From positions 62,001 through 126,000 of the forward strand of contig JAYPUW010000002.1 of NCBI GenBank assembly GCA_038134285.1: a DNA stretch of 64,000 bases. The letters run 5' to 3'. The DNA is from UBA3478 sp038134285. Its GTDB lineage: Bacteria; Bacteroidota; Bacteroidia; Flavobacteriales; Flavobacteriaceae. The stretch's first letter is position 1. Each line of letters begins with the position of its first letter. A program made the translations under genes and the position numbers. The notes below the pieces were generated by a model. That model made no database searches, was not told where the DNA came from, and saw only the letters and a list, made by a program, of their open reading frames with translations. Shown here piece after piece: positions 34,425-44,248 of the stretch.

Positions 34425-35327
34425 TTAAGAGGTTAAGAAACGATCTATAACGAAAGTAATTTGAATAAGAGTTAAATAAACGACACTCCTTAGCATGAGT
34501 GCCTTAGCATGATTCTGATCAAGGGTTTGAAAGAGCTTCAAAGCAGGAATCAACATATAGATTCCAAGTAAAAAAATGAATCCAGCTGCAACTGCTGATA
34601 AGTGCAGTCTTCCAGTAAATCCGAAAACCGGAATCACCGCGGTGACCATAGTCCAAATAGTATATACCATAATTTGAAAGGCCGTTTTCTTATCCCTAGA
34701 TCCTGTGGGCAGCATTTTGAAGCCACCCTTTGTGTAGTCTTCATGAAGAATCCAGCCCAAGGCCCAAAAATGTGGAAACTGCCAAAAAAACTGAATCATA
34801 AAAAGGGTGCCGGCCTCTATGCCAAATTGATTGGTAGCGCCCACCCAACCTAACATGAACGGAATGGCTCCCGGAAAAGCCCCTACAAAAACAGCTAGAG
34901 GCGTTCTCGTTTTTAAAGGTGTGTACAGGGCAACATAAAGCAAGACAGATAATAGCCCAAACAGGGCTGTCTTTAAGTTGAGAAAAAAGAGCATCGCTCC
35001 TCCCAAAAACGTCAAACTAAAGGCCACCACCAAAGCAAATGAAACCGTCATTCTTTCGGTGACTAAAGGCCTTGATTGGGTGCGCTTCATTAGAGCATCA
35101 AGCCTTCTTTCTATCACTTGATTGAAGGCGTTAGAAGCAGAGACCAATGACATACCCCCAACACCCAGAAAAAATAAGTTTTTTAGATTAATGGGATCAG
35201 CTGCCAGCAGATAGCCGGCTACCGCCGAAAAGACAACACTTATAGATAAACGGATCTTGATCAAGACCTTTAATTCGGCCAAGAATTCGCTGAAAGAAGT
35301 AAACGCAAATCGATCCACTGTAACCAT
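34425..35327 (-). CDS. ctaB: Protoheme IX farnesyltransferase (heme O synthase) CtaB
   Basis: CtaB attaches a farnesyl group to heme b, making heme O for the oxidase. The 300-residue protein has about nine membrane helices and the UbiA-type aspartate-rich motif NQVIERRLDALMKRTQSRPL (about residues 63-82). The second motif region is in GWILHEDYTKGGFKML. It is first in the COX run. A complete TTG-N21-TATCTTTG promoter ends only 8 bases before its ATG, so the mRNA leader is very short. Confidence 0.96.
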   Translation of the reverse strand: MVTVDRFAFTSFSEFLAELKVLIKIRLSISVVFSAVAGYLLAADPINLKNLFFLGVGGMSLVSASNAFNQVIERRLDALMKRTQSRPLVTERMTVSFALVVAFSLTFLGGAMLFFLNLKTALFGLLSVLLYVALYTPLKTRTPLAVFVGAFPGAIPFMLGWVGATNQFGIEAGTLFMIQFFWQFPHFWALGWILHEDYTKGGFKMLPTGSRDKKTAFQIMVYTIWTMVTAVIPVFGFTGRLHLSAVAAGFIFLLGIYMLIPALKLFQTLDQNHAKALMLRSVVYLTLIQITFVIDRFLTS

Positions 35328-35335
35328 TCAAAGCG

Positions 35336-35367
35336 CAAAGATAAGCCCTATAAAAGGCATAAAACAA
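35336..35367 (-). promoter_or_regulatory. Promoter of ctaB (TTG-N21-TATCTTTG)
   Basis: On the minus strand TTG (35365-35367) lies 21 bases upstream of TATCTTTG (35336-35343); both elements are exact. The -33 TTG sits at the tail of the TonB gene terminator. Only 8 bases separate the -7 element from the ATG. Confidence 0.7.
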
Positions 35368-35392
35368 AAATCCGGATGTTGGTCCGGATTTT
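35366..35392 (-). terminator. Intrinsic terminator after the TonB-type gene
   Basis: A 10-bp stem (AAAATCCGGA with TCCGGATTTT) encloses a 6-base loop and is followed by more T on the minus strand. It lies 22-49 bases past the stop of the TonB-type gene. The A/T flanks make it symmetrical. Confidence 0.85.
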
Positions 35393-35414
35393 AATTTTAA
35401 AAAAGCGTTTAACC

Positions 35415-36119
35415 TTATTGTAATCTAAAGGTGATTGGAATACTAAAAGGAACCTTAACCGGTCTGCCGCGTTGCTTACCAGGCGTCATTTCTGGAAGAA
35501 GTTCAATAATTCTCAAAGCTTCTGCCTCAAGATTTTTATCCGGACCTCTCATTCGGATTCCCCCGATACTTCCATCCCTTTGAATAACGAACATCACATT
35601 TACACGGCCTTCAATCCCCATTTCTTGAGCGATTTCAGGATATCTAAAGTGCTTGCGGATGTGTTTTTGCATTTGCTCTTGGAAGCAAGCCTTTTTATCG
35701 CTAGCCCCTTCACAACCAGGAAACACAGGTACGTCTTCAATAACAGCAAACGGAATCGAAATATCTTCGTCTATTTCATCTACCTCGACCTCTTCAATTT
35801 CGATTACCTCTTCATCTTGAGAGGTTTCTGTAGACTCAATTACGGTCTCTTCAACTTCTTCTTCATCTTCAACAACCTCGATCACTTCAGGAGCAGCCGG
35901 TGGTGGTGGCGGCGGCGGAGTCTTAAGTTGCTCGGTCAAAGGAACTTCCTCATCTAATTGATCTTCAACATTTAAAGCTATGTCGTAGTTCGTTGCCTCA
36001 TCGTATTTTTTCCATTCGAGGGCACGCCAAACAACGAACATAGTGAAAGCCAATCCTATTGCGAAATACAATCCACTATTACGGTTTATATCGGCTTTTG
36101 GATTCTTTTTTGGTTCCAT
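35415..36119 (-). CDS. TonB family energy transducer protein
   Basis: The 234-residue protein has a cytoplasmic basic start, one membrane helix (about residues 14-30), a proline stretch TPPPPPPPAAPEV and an acidic Glu/Val-rich spacer crossing the periplasm, then a TonB C-terminal domain with EGRVNVMFVIQRDGSIGGIR and KVPFSIPITFRLQ. TonB passes proton-motive force to outer-membrane receptors. No ExbB/ExbD genes are nearby, so its motor is encoded elsewhere. A CxxxxxDKKAC pair (CEGASDKKAC) precedes the C-terminal domain, as often seen in Bacteroidota TonB proteins. Confidence 0.93.
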   Translation of the reverse strand: MEPKKNPKADINRNSGLYFAIGLAFTMFVVWRALEWKKYDEATNYDIALNVEDQLDEEVPLTEQLKTPPPPPPPAAPEVIEVVEDEEEVEETVIESTETSQDEEVIEIEEVEVDEIDEDISIPFAVIEDVPVFPGCEGASDKKACFQEQMQKHIRKHFRYPEIAQEMGIEGRVNVMFVIQRDGSIGGIRMRGPDKNLEAEALRIIELLPEMTPGKQRGRPVKVPFSIPITFRLQ

Positions 36120-36168
36120 AGACTACATTTTGATGTTCGCTAATTTAAATATTAATTCGAAAAAGGAA

Positions 36169-36576
36169 CTAATTATTTCGGCTTTTTGCATTTAACAAAA
36201 CCCTTGATAAATAAGGATGCAATACAACACCAACTACAACACCGAGCGCATTGGCATAAAAGTCATTCCATTCGGCTTTCCTGTAGGCAGTTAGCCACAT
36301 TTGAGCGAATTCAATCATACCGCCATAAAATAGACTGTAAACAACAACCCAAAAGCGAAGGGTTACTTTTTTAACCTCCTTAAAGCCTTCAATAAAGGCT
36401 TGGGCAAGCAACACACTGAATCCTAGATAGAAACAAAAGTGCACCACCTTGTCGAACCCATCGAAAAATAATTCAGAAGATGAGGTACTCTCAAAGTTAA
36501 TGAGGCTTAAGGCCGCAATGAGGGTAGCATAGAGTGCAAAACCTATTCTAAATAAATAGGTGCTAAGCCCTTTCAT
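36169..36576 (-). CDS. VanZ-like family protein
   Basis: The 135-residue protein has four membrane segments and the VanZ pattern: FDGFDKVVHFCFYLGFSVLL (about residues 38-57), then GGMIEFAQMWLTAYRKAEWNDFYANALG. VanZ-like proteins are linked with teicoplanin resistance in enterococci, but most have no known function. The ATG directly abuts the gcvH stop, so the two are cotranscribed without an evident functional link. Confidence 0.88.
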   Translation of the reverse strand: MKGLSTYLFRIGFALYATLIAALSLINFESTSSSELFFDGFDKVVHFCFYLGFSVLLAQAFIEGFKEVKKVTLRFWVVVYSLFYGGMIEFAQMWLTAYRKAEWNDFYANALGVVVGVVLHPYLSRVLLNAKSRNN

Positions 36577-36957
36577 TTAAGCAGAAATGAGTTCTTCGTA
36601 GGCTCCCGCATCTAGAAGTCCATTGTATTGTGAAAGATCGCTCACCTCAACCTTTATCATCCAGCCCTTACCGTAAGGATCACTGTTAACAAGTTCAGGT
36701 TCTTGATCTAAATCTTCATTCAATTCAATGATTTTACCACTCATAGGCAAAAAGAGATCTGAAACTGTTTTCACAGCCTCAACAGTGCCAAACACCTCGT
36801 CTTGATCAAGAGACTCATCGAGGGTTTCTACCTCTACATAAACGATGTCACCTAGCTCTGATTGAGCAAAATCGGTAATGCCAATAGTAGCGATGGCTCC
36901 TTCTAACTTTACCCACTCGTGGTCTTTGGTGTATTTCAAATCTTCTGGAATATTCAT
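36577..36957 (-). CDS. gcvH: Glycine cleavage system H protein
   Basis: GcvH carries the lipoyl-bound aminomethyl group between the P, T and L proteins. The 126-residue length fits. The lipoylated lysine lies in the motif GTVEAVKTVSDL, and the start IPEDLKYTKDHEW is typical. ATG 36957 is used; a TTG at 36978 overlaps the TACATTTG promoter element. No gcvP, gcvT or lpd gene is in the window. Confidence 0.97.
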   Translation of the reverse strand: MNIPEDLKYTKDHEWVKLEGAIATIGITDFAQSELGDIVYVEVETLDESLDQDEVFGTVEAVKTVSDLFLPMSGKIIELNEDLDQEPELVNSDPYGKGWMIKVEVSDLSQYNGLLDAGAYEELISA

Positions 36958-36975
36958 GTCCTTTTTTCTTTTCGA

Positions 36976-36983
36976 CAAATGTA
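36976..36983 (-). promoter_or_regulatory. -7 promoter element of gcvH
   Basis: TACATTTG on the minus strand matches TAnnTTTG exactly, 18 bases before the gcvH ATG and just past the sprA stop. Confidence 0.6.
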
Positions 36984-37007
36984 AGATTTTAGGTGACTTT
37001 TTCTTTG

Positions 37008-40000
37008 CTAATTTCCAAAACGGAATCGAAGACTCAGCCCCGCTCGAAGCGTCATCTGAGGAAAGGCGGTAGAAACCTTAAATCTAGAGAAGGTGTGATC
37101 GTAAAAGGCCATTATATTTAACTGATTGGTGAATGCATAATCTGCAGTGAGGCGACCTGAAAAACGCTCCTGTCCTGCGGTGACTTGAGGAACCAAGGCG
37201 TCATCTAGAGCCCTTAAAATGGTTGCATTGTTGCGATACGAAATATCCCCTTTGAGCACCAGGTCACCTGTAAAGTATTGCCTAGTGCCACCGAGCATCA
37301 TGCTCCATTTGAGTTGTGAAAAACGCTTACCCATTCCGAACACATATTCTTGTCCCCTGATCTCGGTCAACAAATTATTTGAAAAACTAAAGTTGAGCAT
37401 GCGATCAAGGATAACACTTGACTGAAACTGCCACAATCCATTGGTTTCAAAATCAACACCGATTAAGGGATTAAATTGATCGTTTAAAACCACTGAACCT
37501 ATAATATAGTCTGGCTTTACATCTAGGTTTTCGGCATTGAACAATCCATCGTTCTTGCCGAGATTATTCTGGTACTGATTGACCGAGTAAGCAGAACGAT
37601 ACCCGTGGTTAAGCGTAAATCGTGAAAACACCTCAGGCAAAATTTGATTTACAGAAAGCGTCCAATTCGGAAGTCCAAAGCGATGAAAAGGCGAAAGTGA
37701 AGTCGTATTGATGTCTTTACCTGAATAAGCAGAGACCAAAGCGGTCAACAACACCTCTGGATGCAGTGAACTGTAGGCTTCTGGGAAGCCCTCTGCATCA
37801 ACCTTTCCGTTGTCTAATCCGTTCGTTGTGGCAAGTCTTCTGGCGGCATCAAGGCGCAAGATTTTAAACTCTTCAAACACGGCTGATTCTACTGAGGAAA
37901 AACCAGAACTAAAGATTGAACTGAGCAATACAGCTGTACTACTGTAACTCCCTTGTTCATTGGCAAGAAGCGATTCAAAGCTTAACCCTTGGCTGCCGTT
38001 TAACACCCTAAACTGCTCTTGAATTCGATCGCTTTGACGCTGCTGATAATTTAGATTGAGCACAATCTTACTTCCAAAATTTATCGTAGCGTCTGTATTT
38101 ATAGTAGTATTCGCATCATAAATAAAAGGGTTATTAAATTGTCCAAATTGTGTAAGATAACCCCTTTGGGCAGCCTCAAATCGTAGGTCTGAACTAGGCC
38201 TGCCAAAAGTGAGCATTGGGTCTAATTCAAAAAGGCTTCTATCGTTTACTATACGATTATATCCGGGTAAAGCAAGCCCTTCATTTTGCGTCCAATTGGA
38301 TCTTACGTTTGCTGAAAAACCTTCCCATTTTATACCCAATTTTTCAAAAAAACCATTGACATTCAAGGCACCTAAAGCATTCAGGGTGCTCGCCGTTTGT
38401 ATTGTATTAACGGGTTCGCCTGCCAACTGAAGGAGTACGTCAGATCCGCGTTGTGCATTAAAGCTACCGGTGTAATCTAATTGGGCTGATAAGAAATCAG
38501 TCCATGAGATGGCACTAAAGGGAAGCTCATAAGAAGCTCTTATCGTTTGATTGTAGGTGTTAGGTTGACCCCAATCTAAAAACGAACTCCAAACGGTAGC
38601 CGTTGTAGTCGCATCTTCTGGGAGCACTGTTACTATATTACTTTGCGTCGCATTCAATACCACAGAAAAGCCTTCTAAAGGATTGGCCGAAATCGATCCC
38701 TGCCAATTTGTTCTAAAATTTTGCTGAATAAGTACAGGAGGTGCAATGAACTCAACAGACGGATCGTAAAGTTGTCGGTATTGCTGTTGACTATACAAGC
38801 GGTTTATTGCTGTTTGCAGAGAAGCGCCAACTGCACTACCTGAATAAACATAAGTCAAATTCGCATTTGCCGAAGAACGCTCTGAAAATGCCGTTTCAAA
38901 ATCACTTTGAAAGGTTTTAGACCCATTGATAGAGGCTGAAAAATTCTCAAAATCAAAAAATTCTTCTTTACTATTGGGCTTGCGTTCAACACTTAACCCC
39001 TGGAGGGCAAAACTCTTGATTTCATTGCGTTGCTCGCCTTGCTCCTTGATCGCCGCTGCCTCTTGTGGCGTAGAGGCTGCGTTCATACGATCAACCAGAG
39101 TGAGGTCTTCGTAGACCGGATCGTATTCTGGTGTGCTTCTCGCATCGACCCAAGAAAAACTAAATGGGGCCCTTAATCGCAACCCATGAGGCAGAAATCT
39201 ACCCAAATCAGACTGGAAGTTAAGGTCAAAGCTTTGGGTATTATCTAAACTCCTTAGGTTCGGATTGTCGTCGATAGCACCAAAACCAACCGTCGACCTT
39301 GAATATCCTGATCCCACGCGAATCACATCAGAAAGACTCAGTTGAGCACTAGCATTCAAGGCCCATCCGCCTCTATGATTAATTCCGCTCAAGCGAAATT
39401 CATTAAACCATAACTCGGCGTTAACCGCAGTAGGTGAGTTCATATTTTTAACACCAAGCATAGCCGAACTAATGCTTCCAATAGAAGGGTTCCCTCTAAC
39501 GCGGATGGTGTAGCCTTCAAACGCTACAGTGTAGTCAAGAGAACCGCTTGACAACTGCAAAGACTTAGCTCGACTGAGGTCTTTCAGGTCTATATCTAGC
39601 GCATTGTAATCGGGCCATATTTGTTCTGGATCTAAAGCACCATGAGGGGTAAACCGAATAGGCCATTCAATCTCATAAAAGTTTTCAGTATAATCTGTAC
39701 CCATGCGTATGAACGCATTTAGCACCTCTTCTTGAAGACTATTCATTGGAGACTCTGCGTGAACAAACAACTTTAAGCGATCGTGCCTTCTCATGTCAAA
39801 CTGAACTCTTCTGAAAACTGCCTTAGACTCTTGAGGTTTTAGGTTATCAATATAAACTCTCAACGACTGCTCATTTTCTCGAATAATAGTGTTTGTGTTG
39901 TTCAAACGCTCACGAACTACGCCAGGAGGAAGCACATATGGTATTGGACTTCTATTGCTGTTTTCTTCAATATTGACAGCTCCTATTTCAATTTGAGCAG

Positions 40001-43000
40001 CGGCTCCACTTGGTGGAGGCACATCTAACTCTAGCGGTTTATCGTAAATCCTCCAGCTACCTTGCACCAAATCAACCCCTGCAAACCTCAACACCACAGG
40101 GGCGTCAAAGTCCTTTAAAACCATTCGCATAAACGGAATCGATCTGAAGTCTTGAATGCCTCCTACTGCAGCGGTGAATTCTCGAAGTGGAATTTTGTAT
40201 TGCACCCAAACTGTTTTCGTTGGATTCTCTACGGTTCTCACCGTCGCAACATAAGGCGCACCCTCATTAACCACCGCCTGAATCGGAATCTCATATTGAA
40301 AATAGCTCTCGAAAGTATTGGTTGCATAGTCACGGTCTACATCTTCTACATCGGGAAGCACGCTTGAACCTCTGGTCACGTCTGAAGCCTCAACCGGAGA
40401 ATTTCCTTGGGTATTATTAAAGAATTTATAGCGTTGGATGATAGATCCATCGGTCTCGAGATAGTTTTGATAGTTGTCTCTGGCGGGATCTTCAGCGGGC
40501 CCCGAATAGATCAATGCCTCTTGCGCATCATCGATTCCGTCTAGTCCTAAATCTTGCGATTCTCTCAAGGCTAGATCATTATCAAAATTGTAGATCAAAG
40601 CATTTCTTAAGGGAACCCTTCCGAAGGGTACCGCTGTTGCCTGCGCATCAAGTCCATTCTCGAACTGAGCCGCCTGATCGGGTAAAATATCTTCGGATAT
40701 GTTTCCAAGGTCAATCACCAGCTTTCCAGAAACAGTAGACCCTGGTTCAACCGGATGCATCATCCAGAACTGCAGATACTCTATATTACTCTGTTCAAAG
40801 TTGGTGTTGGCAAAAGCGCGCATCGTTCCTCCCCAACGCCTAGAGGTTGTATTTGGATTGAAATCGAAGGCTGTATTATATGGGCCGGCTTCATTCGGAA
40901 AGTAGGCCAAATCTAGGGTTCGCTGAACAGCGGTTTGACCCTGAACAACATCGGTTTCAGGGTAAACCTCATTAATAAAAACTCGTCGCATTCGATTGTC
41001 ACTAAGCATTCCTTCTGTAATACCTGCAGGCCTAGATCTACCATAAAAAAGTGGATCGATGGTGTACCAAGCAAGACGCGCGCGATCTCGCATCGCCTCG
41101 ACGCCAGTCAACCCATCAGGGTGACTTGAAAGCACCCATTCTTTAGGATCGGTGAGATCGATGAACTGTTGAGTGTCTTCAAAATCGTCAATATAACTGG
41201 TGACCTCTTGGTTAAATGAAGTAGTTACGGGCGCGCTTGGAATCAGGGCTGCAACCTCTGCCTGAATAGCGATTTCAGAGGGAGCATCAGAATCAATAGT
41301 CGGCCACTGATTGATCAGTCGGGTTAAAAAAGGAACTTCTTTGCGGTACCTTAAGGTAGCGCCTATCATCGTATTATTGATGGGTTCAACCCCATAGGCC
41401 GCTTTTTGAGACAATGGTCGCTCTCTTAAGTTCATGACTGCTCCGCCAACTTGGAAGTCGTCTGAAAACTCATGGTCTAACGTTAAGCCAAAAAAACGCC
41501 TAGTCAATTGTCCTAACTGTCCGGCATCTTCAGCGCTAACATCAATAGGAACTCCAGAAGCTGCAAGACTTGGATCTAGAAGGATTACCGAAGAGGTGGT
41601 ATAATCGACCTCATAATCAATACCCTCATTGAGAAGTCGACCTCCAGCCCTCACCTGAACAGATCCGGGCACAGCGTAGAGTACCCCGAGCGGGATACGA
41701 CTTTGATCATTCAATTGAGAACCTGAATACGAACCTTTAATAGCAAATCGATTAGCGCTCGCATCTTGAAGTGCTGCAGCCTTAGTCAATCCATAAAGGC
41801 TTTGATAAACAAATTTCTGCTGGTTTGCATTATAAGAGGTCAGATTATCATAAGCCTCCTCACTAGAACTTTTAAGGGCTGAAAAAAGAAAAAATCCAAA
41901 GGGCTCTGTTTTTGTAAATATGATTCTACCGTTCTCGGCATCCACTGTAATACCGTCTACAAAATCAAAAAAGCCATCTCCTTCAGCTGAGACATTGTCA
42001 TATGCGTCAAGGCGATCGAAATTAAAGATGCGCAAAAGACTTTGATCACTGAATTCATCTGGCCAAGGCAGGTTCTCATCGGCAGGCGATAGAAAATTGC
42101 GAGGGCTAGGGTCTTTGTAGAGCAATTGAAGCTGAAAATCAGCCGCTGTCAATCCAAAAGCACCAATGGCATATATATTCTTCATCATCAGATCCCAAAT
42201 CGGATCTTCTACCCTTGTAATGGTACTCTTTAACAGTTTCAATACCAGACTTTCTTCAGATCCGAGTCTGTTGTCGTTAGAGAATTCTCCTACGGTATAC
42301 ACCTGACCGTTATAGGTATATTGAAAGGCTACCGCAAGTACCTCATCGGTACCCAAGGGTTGATTTAAAGACAGGTATCCGAGTTGTGTATTGAAACTGT
42401 AGTGCACTCCGGCCTCAAGCTTTCTTGCGTTATTCAAATTCGCGAAATGCACTCCATTGGTAAGGCGTTGACCAAGTAGATTTAACTCCGCAAAATTAGA
42501 ACGCGGAGCACGAATCGCTTCAGAAATTCCAGTCCCCCCAATTAAGGAGGGATCTAAGACATTCACTCGATTATCTGGAAGCGAGGTAGCCGTGGTATAA
42601 AAAGATTCTGGCGCCTCGAATGAAACGTTTTCAGGCGAAGCTTCTCCGAGATCTTGAAAGGCGACGATACTTCTAACGTTGTCTGTTTGCTGTTGGCGAT
42701 TGGTCACCCATACCTCCATTCGGGTGATCTGAACATTACTGGCAATAAAAGGATAATTTTCTAAGGCCTGATCGTATTGATCCCTAAAGTAATGTGCGAG
42801 AAAGAAGTGAATGTTTTCTTCGTAGTCGATAGCGCTCAATTCAAAGCGATTCACCACGTTGCCGTTTTCTGAACGAACCGAGGTACGCTGAGCACGTTGC
42901 TCCCCATAAATCGCAGAGAGACGGGTTCTCCCGAATTGAAACTCAGTCTTAACCCCAAAAACATTTTGGGCACCAGAAATAAGGGTACTTTGAATCGGCA

Positions 43001-43652
43001 GACTTACATTTCCGAATTCAATAGAGCGTAGCCAATCATCTTCTTGAGGAGTATAGCCGAGTTTAAAGAGATTTTCAAAGCTAAAGGCTGATCGGCTATC
43101 AATGGCTGCGCTGACAGTTAAACGCTCACCGATTTTCGCATCGAGATTAAAGTCAAATTGCTGGTCGATATCAAGCAAGGTGGAGCGCTGATTGCGCAAG
43201 GCTAATCCTGGGTTCTCAGTGCGCTGAACAAGAGCACCGGTATCGAAATTGAATCCTCCGCTTGTAGCAACTGTTATGGTATTACCTCCGAAGACTGATT
43301 CAAAAAAATCAGAATTCACATAATAGGTAGGTAATAAATCTTTCATAGAGGCATTAAGCGAATCGTTCGCTTTAGACAAAGCGTCCGTTTTGTCGCGATA
43401 GTTATAAGCAATGGTTTGTCTTCTTACGGCTTCATAAAATGCGGTGACAGACAAATACGTGGGGTAACCCGAAGTTTGCTCAACCAGCACAGGACGTTTA
43501 ACAAACCTGGTATTTACCGGGTCGTACTCATAAATCTCTTGAATAGGGTAAGGAGATAGAACTGGGAGATCTTGGCTATAGGTACACTGAGAATAGGCTG
43601 CTAAGGCAACACAAATTACAGTAATTACAGCATGGATTCTCTTACCAATCAA
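37008..43652 (-). CDS. sprA: Cell surface protein SprA (type IX secretion translocon)
   Basis: SprA is the 36-strand outer-membrane barrel that forms the type IX secretion pore and supports gliding. The 2,214-residue protein has a signal peptide (about residues 1-27), repeated barrel segments throughout and an aromatic C-terminal strand (MTLRAGLSLRFRFGN). The long set of amphipathic strands and the SprA-type start fit the family. The start is TTG 43652, which overlaps the ruvA stop (TTGA), because no in-frame ATG precedes the signal peptide. Other secretion genes (gld, por) are not in this window. Cotranscription with ruvA is likely. Confidence 0.95.
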   Translation of the reverse strand: MIGKRIHAVITVICVALAAYSQCTYSQDLPVLSPYPIQEIYEYDPVNTRFVKRPVLVEQTSGYPTYLSVTAFYEAVRRQTIAYNYRDKTDALSKANDSLNASMKDLLPTYYVNSDFFESVFGGNTITVATSGGFNFDTGALVQRTENPGLALRNQRSTLLDIDQQFDFNLDAKIGERLTVSAAIDSRSAFSFENLFKLGYTPQEDDWLRSIEFGNVSLPIQSTLISGAQNVFGVKTEFQFGRTRLSAIYGEQRAQRTSVRSENGNVVNRFELSAIDYEENIHFFLAHYFRDQYDQALENYPFIASNVQITRMEVWVTNRQQQTDNVRSIVAFQDLGEASPENVSFEAPESFYTTATSLPDNRVNVLDPSLIGGTGISEAIRAPRSNFAELNLLGQRLTNGVHFANLNNARKLEAGVHYSFNTQLGYLSLNQPLGTDEVLAVAFQYTYNGQVYTVGEFSNDNRLGSEESLVLKLLKSTITRVEDPIWDLMMKNIYAIGAFGLTAADFQLQLLYKDPSPRNFLSPADENLPWPDEFSDQSLLRIFNFDRLDAYDNVSAEGDGFFDFVDGITVDAENGRIIFTKTEPFGFFLFSALKSSSEEAYDNLTSYNANQQKFVYQSLYGLTKAAALQDASANRFAIKGSYSGSQLNDQSRIPLGVLYAVPGSVQVRAGGRLLNEGIDYEVDYTTSSVILLDPSLAASGVPIDVSAEDAGQLGQLTRRFFGLTLDHEFSDDFQVGGAVMNLRERPLSQKAAYGVEPINNTMIGATLRYRKEVPFLTRLINQWPTIDSDAPSEIAIQAEVAALIPSAPVTTSFNQEVTSYIDDFEDTQQFIDLTDPKEWVLSSHPDGLTGVEAMRDRARLAWYTIDPLFYGRSRPAGITEGMLSDNRMRRVFINEVYPETDVVQGQTAVQRTLDLAYFPNEAGPYNTAFDFNPNTTSRRWGGTMRAFANTNFEQSNIEYLQFWMMHPVEPGSTVSGKLVIDLGNISEDILPDQAAQFENGLDAQATAVPFGRVPLRNALIYNFDNDLALRESQDLGLDGIDDAQEALIYSGPAEDPARDNYQNYLETDGSIIQRYKFFNNTQGNSPVEASDVTRGSSVLPDVEDVDRDYATNTFESYFQYEIPIQAVVNEGAPYVATVRTVENPTKTVWVQYKIPLREFTAAVGGIQDFRSIPFMRMVLKDFDAPVVLRFAGVDLVQGSWRIYDKPLELDVPPPSGAAAQIEIGAVNIEENSNRSPIPYVLPPGVVRERLNNTNTIIRENEQSLRVYIDNLKPQESKAVFRRVQFDMRRHDRLKLFVHAESPMNSLQEEVLNAFIRMGTDYTENFYEIEWPIRFTPHGALDPEQIWPDYNALDIDLKDLSRAKSLQLSSGSLDYTVAFEGYTIRVRGNPSIGSISSAMLGVKNMNSPTAVNAELWFNEFRLSGINHRGGWALNASAQLSLSDVIRVGSGYSRSTVGFGAIDDNPNLRSLDNTQSFDLNFQSDLGRFLPHGLRLRAPFSFSWVDARSTPEYDPVYEDLTLVDRMNAASTPQEAAAIKEQGEQRNEIKSFALQGLSVERKPNSKEEFFDFENFSASINGSKTFQSDFETAFSERSSANANLTYVYSGSAVGASLQTAINRLYSQQQYRQLYDPSVEFIAPPVLIQQNFRTNWQGSISANPLEGFSVVLNATQSNIVTVLPEDATTTATVWSSFLDWGQPNTYNQTIRASYELPFSAISWTDFLSAQLDYTGSFNAQRGSDVLLQLAGEPVNTIQTASTLNALGALNVNGFFEKLGIKWEGFSANVRSNWTQNEGLALPGYNRIVNDRSLFELDPMLTFGRPSSDLRFEAAQRGYLTQFGQFNNPFIYDANTTINTDATINFGSKIVLNLNYQQRQSDRIQEQFRVLNGSQGLSFESLLANEQGSYSSTAVLLSSIFSSGFSSVESAVFEEFKILRLDAARRLATTNGLDNGKVDAEGFPEAYSSLHPEVLLTALVSAYSGKDINTTSLSPFHRFGLPNWTLSVNQILPEVFSRFTLNHGYRSAYSVNQYQNNLGKNDGLFNAENLDVKPDYIIGSVVLNDQFNPLIGVDFETNGLWQFQSSVILDRMLNFSFSNNLLTEIRGQEYVFGMGKRFSQLKWSMMLGGTRQYFTGDLVLKGDISYRNNATILRALDDALVPQVTAGQERFSGRLTADYAFTNQLNIMAFYDHTFSRFKVSTAFPQMTLRAGLSLRFRFGN

Positions 43653-44239
43653 AGTGCGTTTAAAGTGTTTTTGATTAATTCTTCAACCGTTGCCGATGGA
43701 TTTTCTTTTGCAAAGCGCTCAACGACCTTGAAGACGGCTTTCCTAGAAAAGCCTAAGACCTCTAAGGCAGCCATTGCCTCTTCAGCTTGTGCCATTTGAG
43801 AGGCGCTCGCCATAATGACATTCGGCTGATCATGCATTAGCAAGACGGCCTTATCACGAAGATCTAATAATACGCGCTGTGCCGTTTTCTGCCCAATACC
43901 CTTTACAGATTGTATCTTCTGCACCTGCTCATTGACAATGGCCTCAAGAATCTCTTCTGGAGCCAGCGAAGAAAGCATTGTTCTAGCCGTGTTCGCCCCA
44001 ATACCACTCACAGAAAGTAGCAATCGAAATACACTTCGCTCAAAAACTGAAGTAAATCCGAATAAGGTGTGAGCATCTTCTCTAATTTGAAGATGGGTAA
44101 ACAATCGGATCTGTTCTTCGTCTTTTATCTGCTGAAAGGTATAGAGCGAAATATCTAAGTGATATCCTACTCCAGCACATTCTATGACCACATGGGTTGG
44201 ACTTTTCTCAACAAGTTTACCTGATAAATGCGTAATCAT
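43649..44239 (-). CDS. ruvA: Holliday junction branch migration protein RuvA
   Basis: RuvA binds Holliday junctions and recruits RuvB for branch migration. The 196-residue protein has the OB-fold start (MITHLSGKLVEKSPTHVVIECAGVGY), two helix-hairpin-helix motifs (LLSVSGIGANTARTML and SVKGIGQKTAQRVLLDL) and the RuvB-binding C-terminal domain. It is not next to ruvB, which lies 3.3 kb upstream on the same strand; malic enzyme and queG are between them. It overlaps sprA by 4 bases. Confidence 0.97.
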   Translation of the reverse strand: MITHLSGKLVEKSPTHVVIECAGVGYHLDISLYTFQQIKDEEQIRLFTHLQIREDAHTLFGFTSVFERSVFRLLLSVSGIGANTARTMLSSLAPEEILEAIVNEQVQKIQSVKGIGQKTAQRVLLDLRDKAVLLMHDQPNVIMASASQMAQAEEAMAALEVLGFSRKAVFKVVERFAKENPSATVEELIKNTLNAL

Positions 44240-44248
44240 GATGAGATT

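Noticed and set aside
35472..35957. 161-codon plus-strand open frame opposite the TonB-type gene
   Set aside because: It mirrors the Glu/Pro-rich region of the TonB protein; low-complexity reverse complement, no promoter and no family features.
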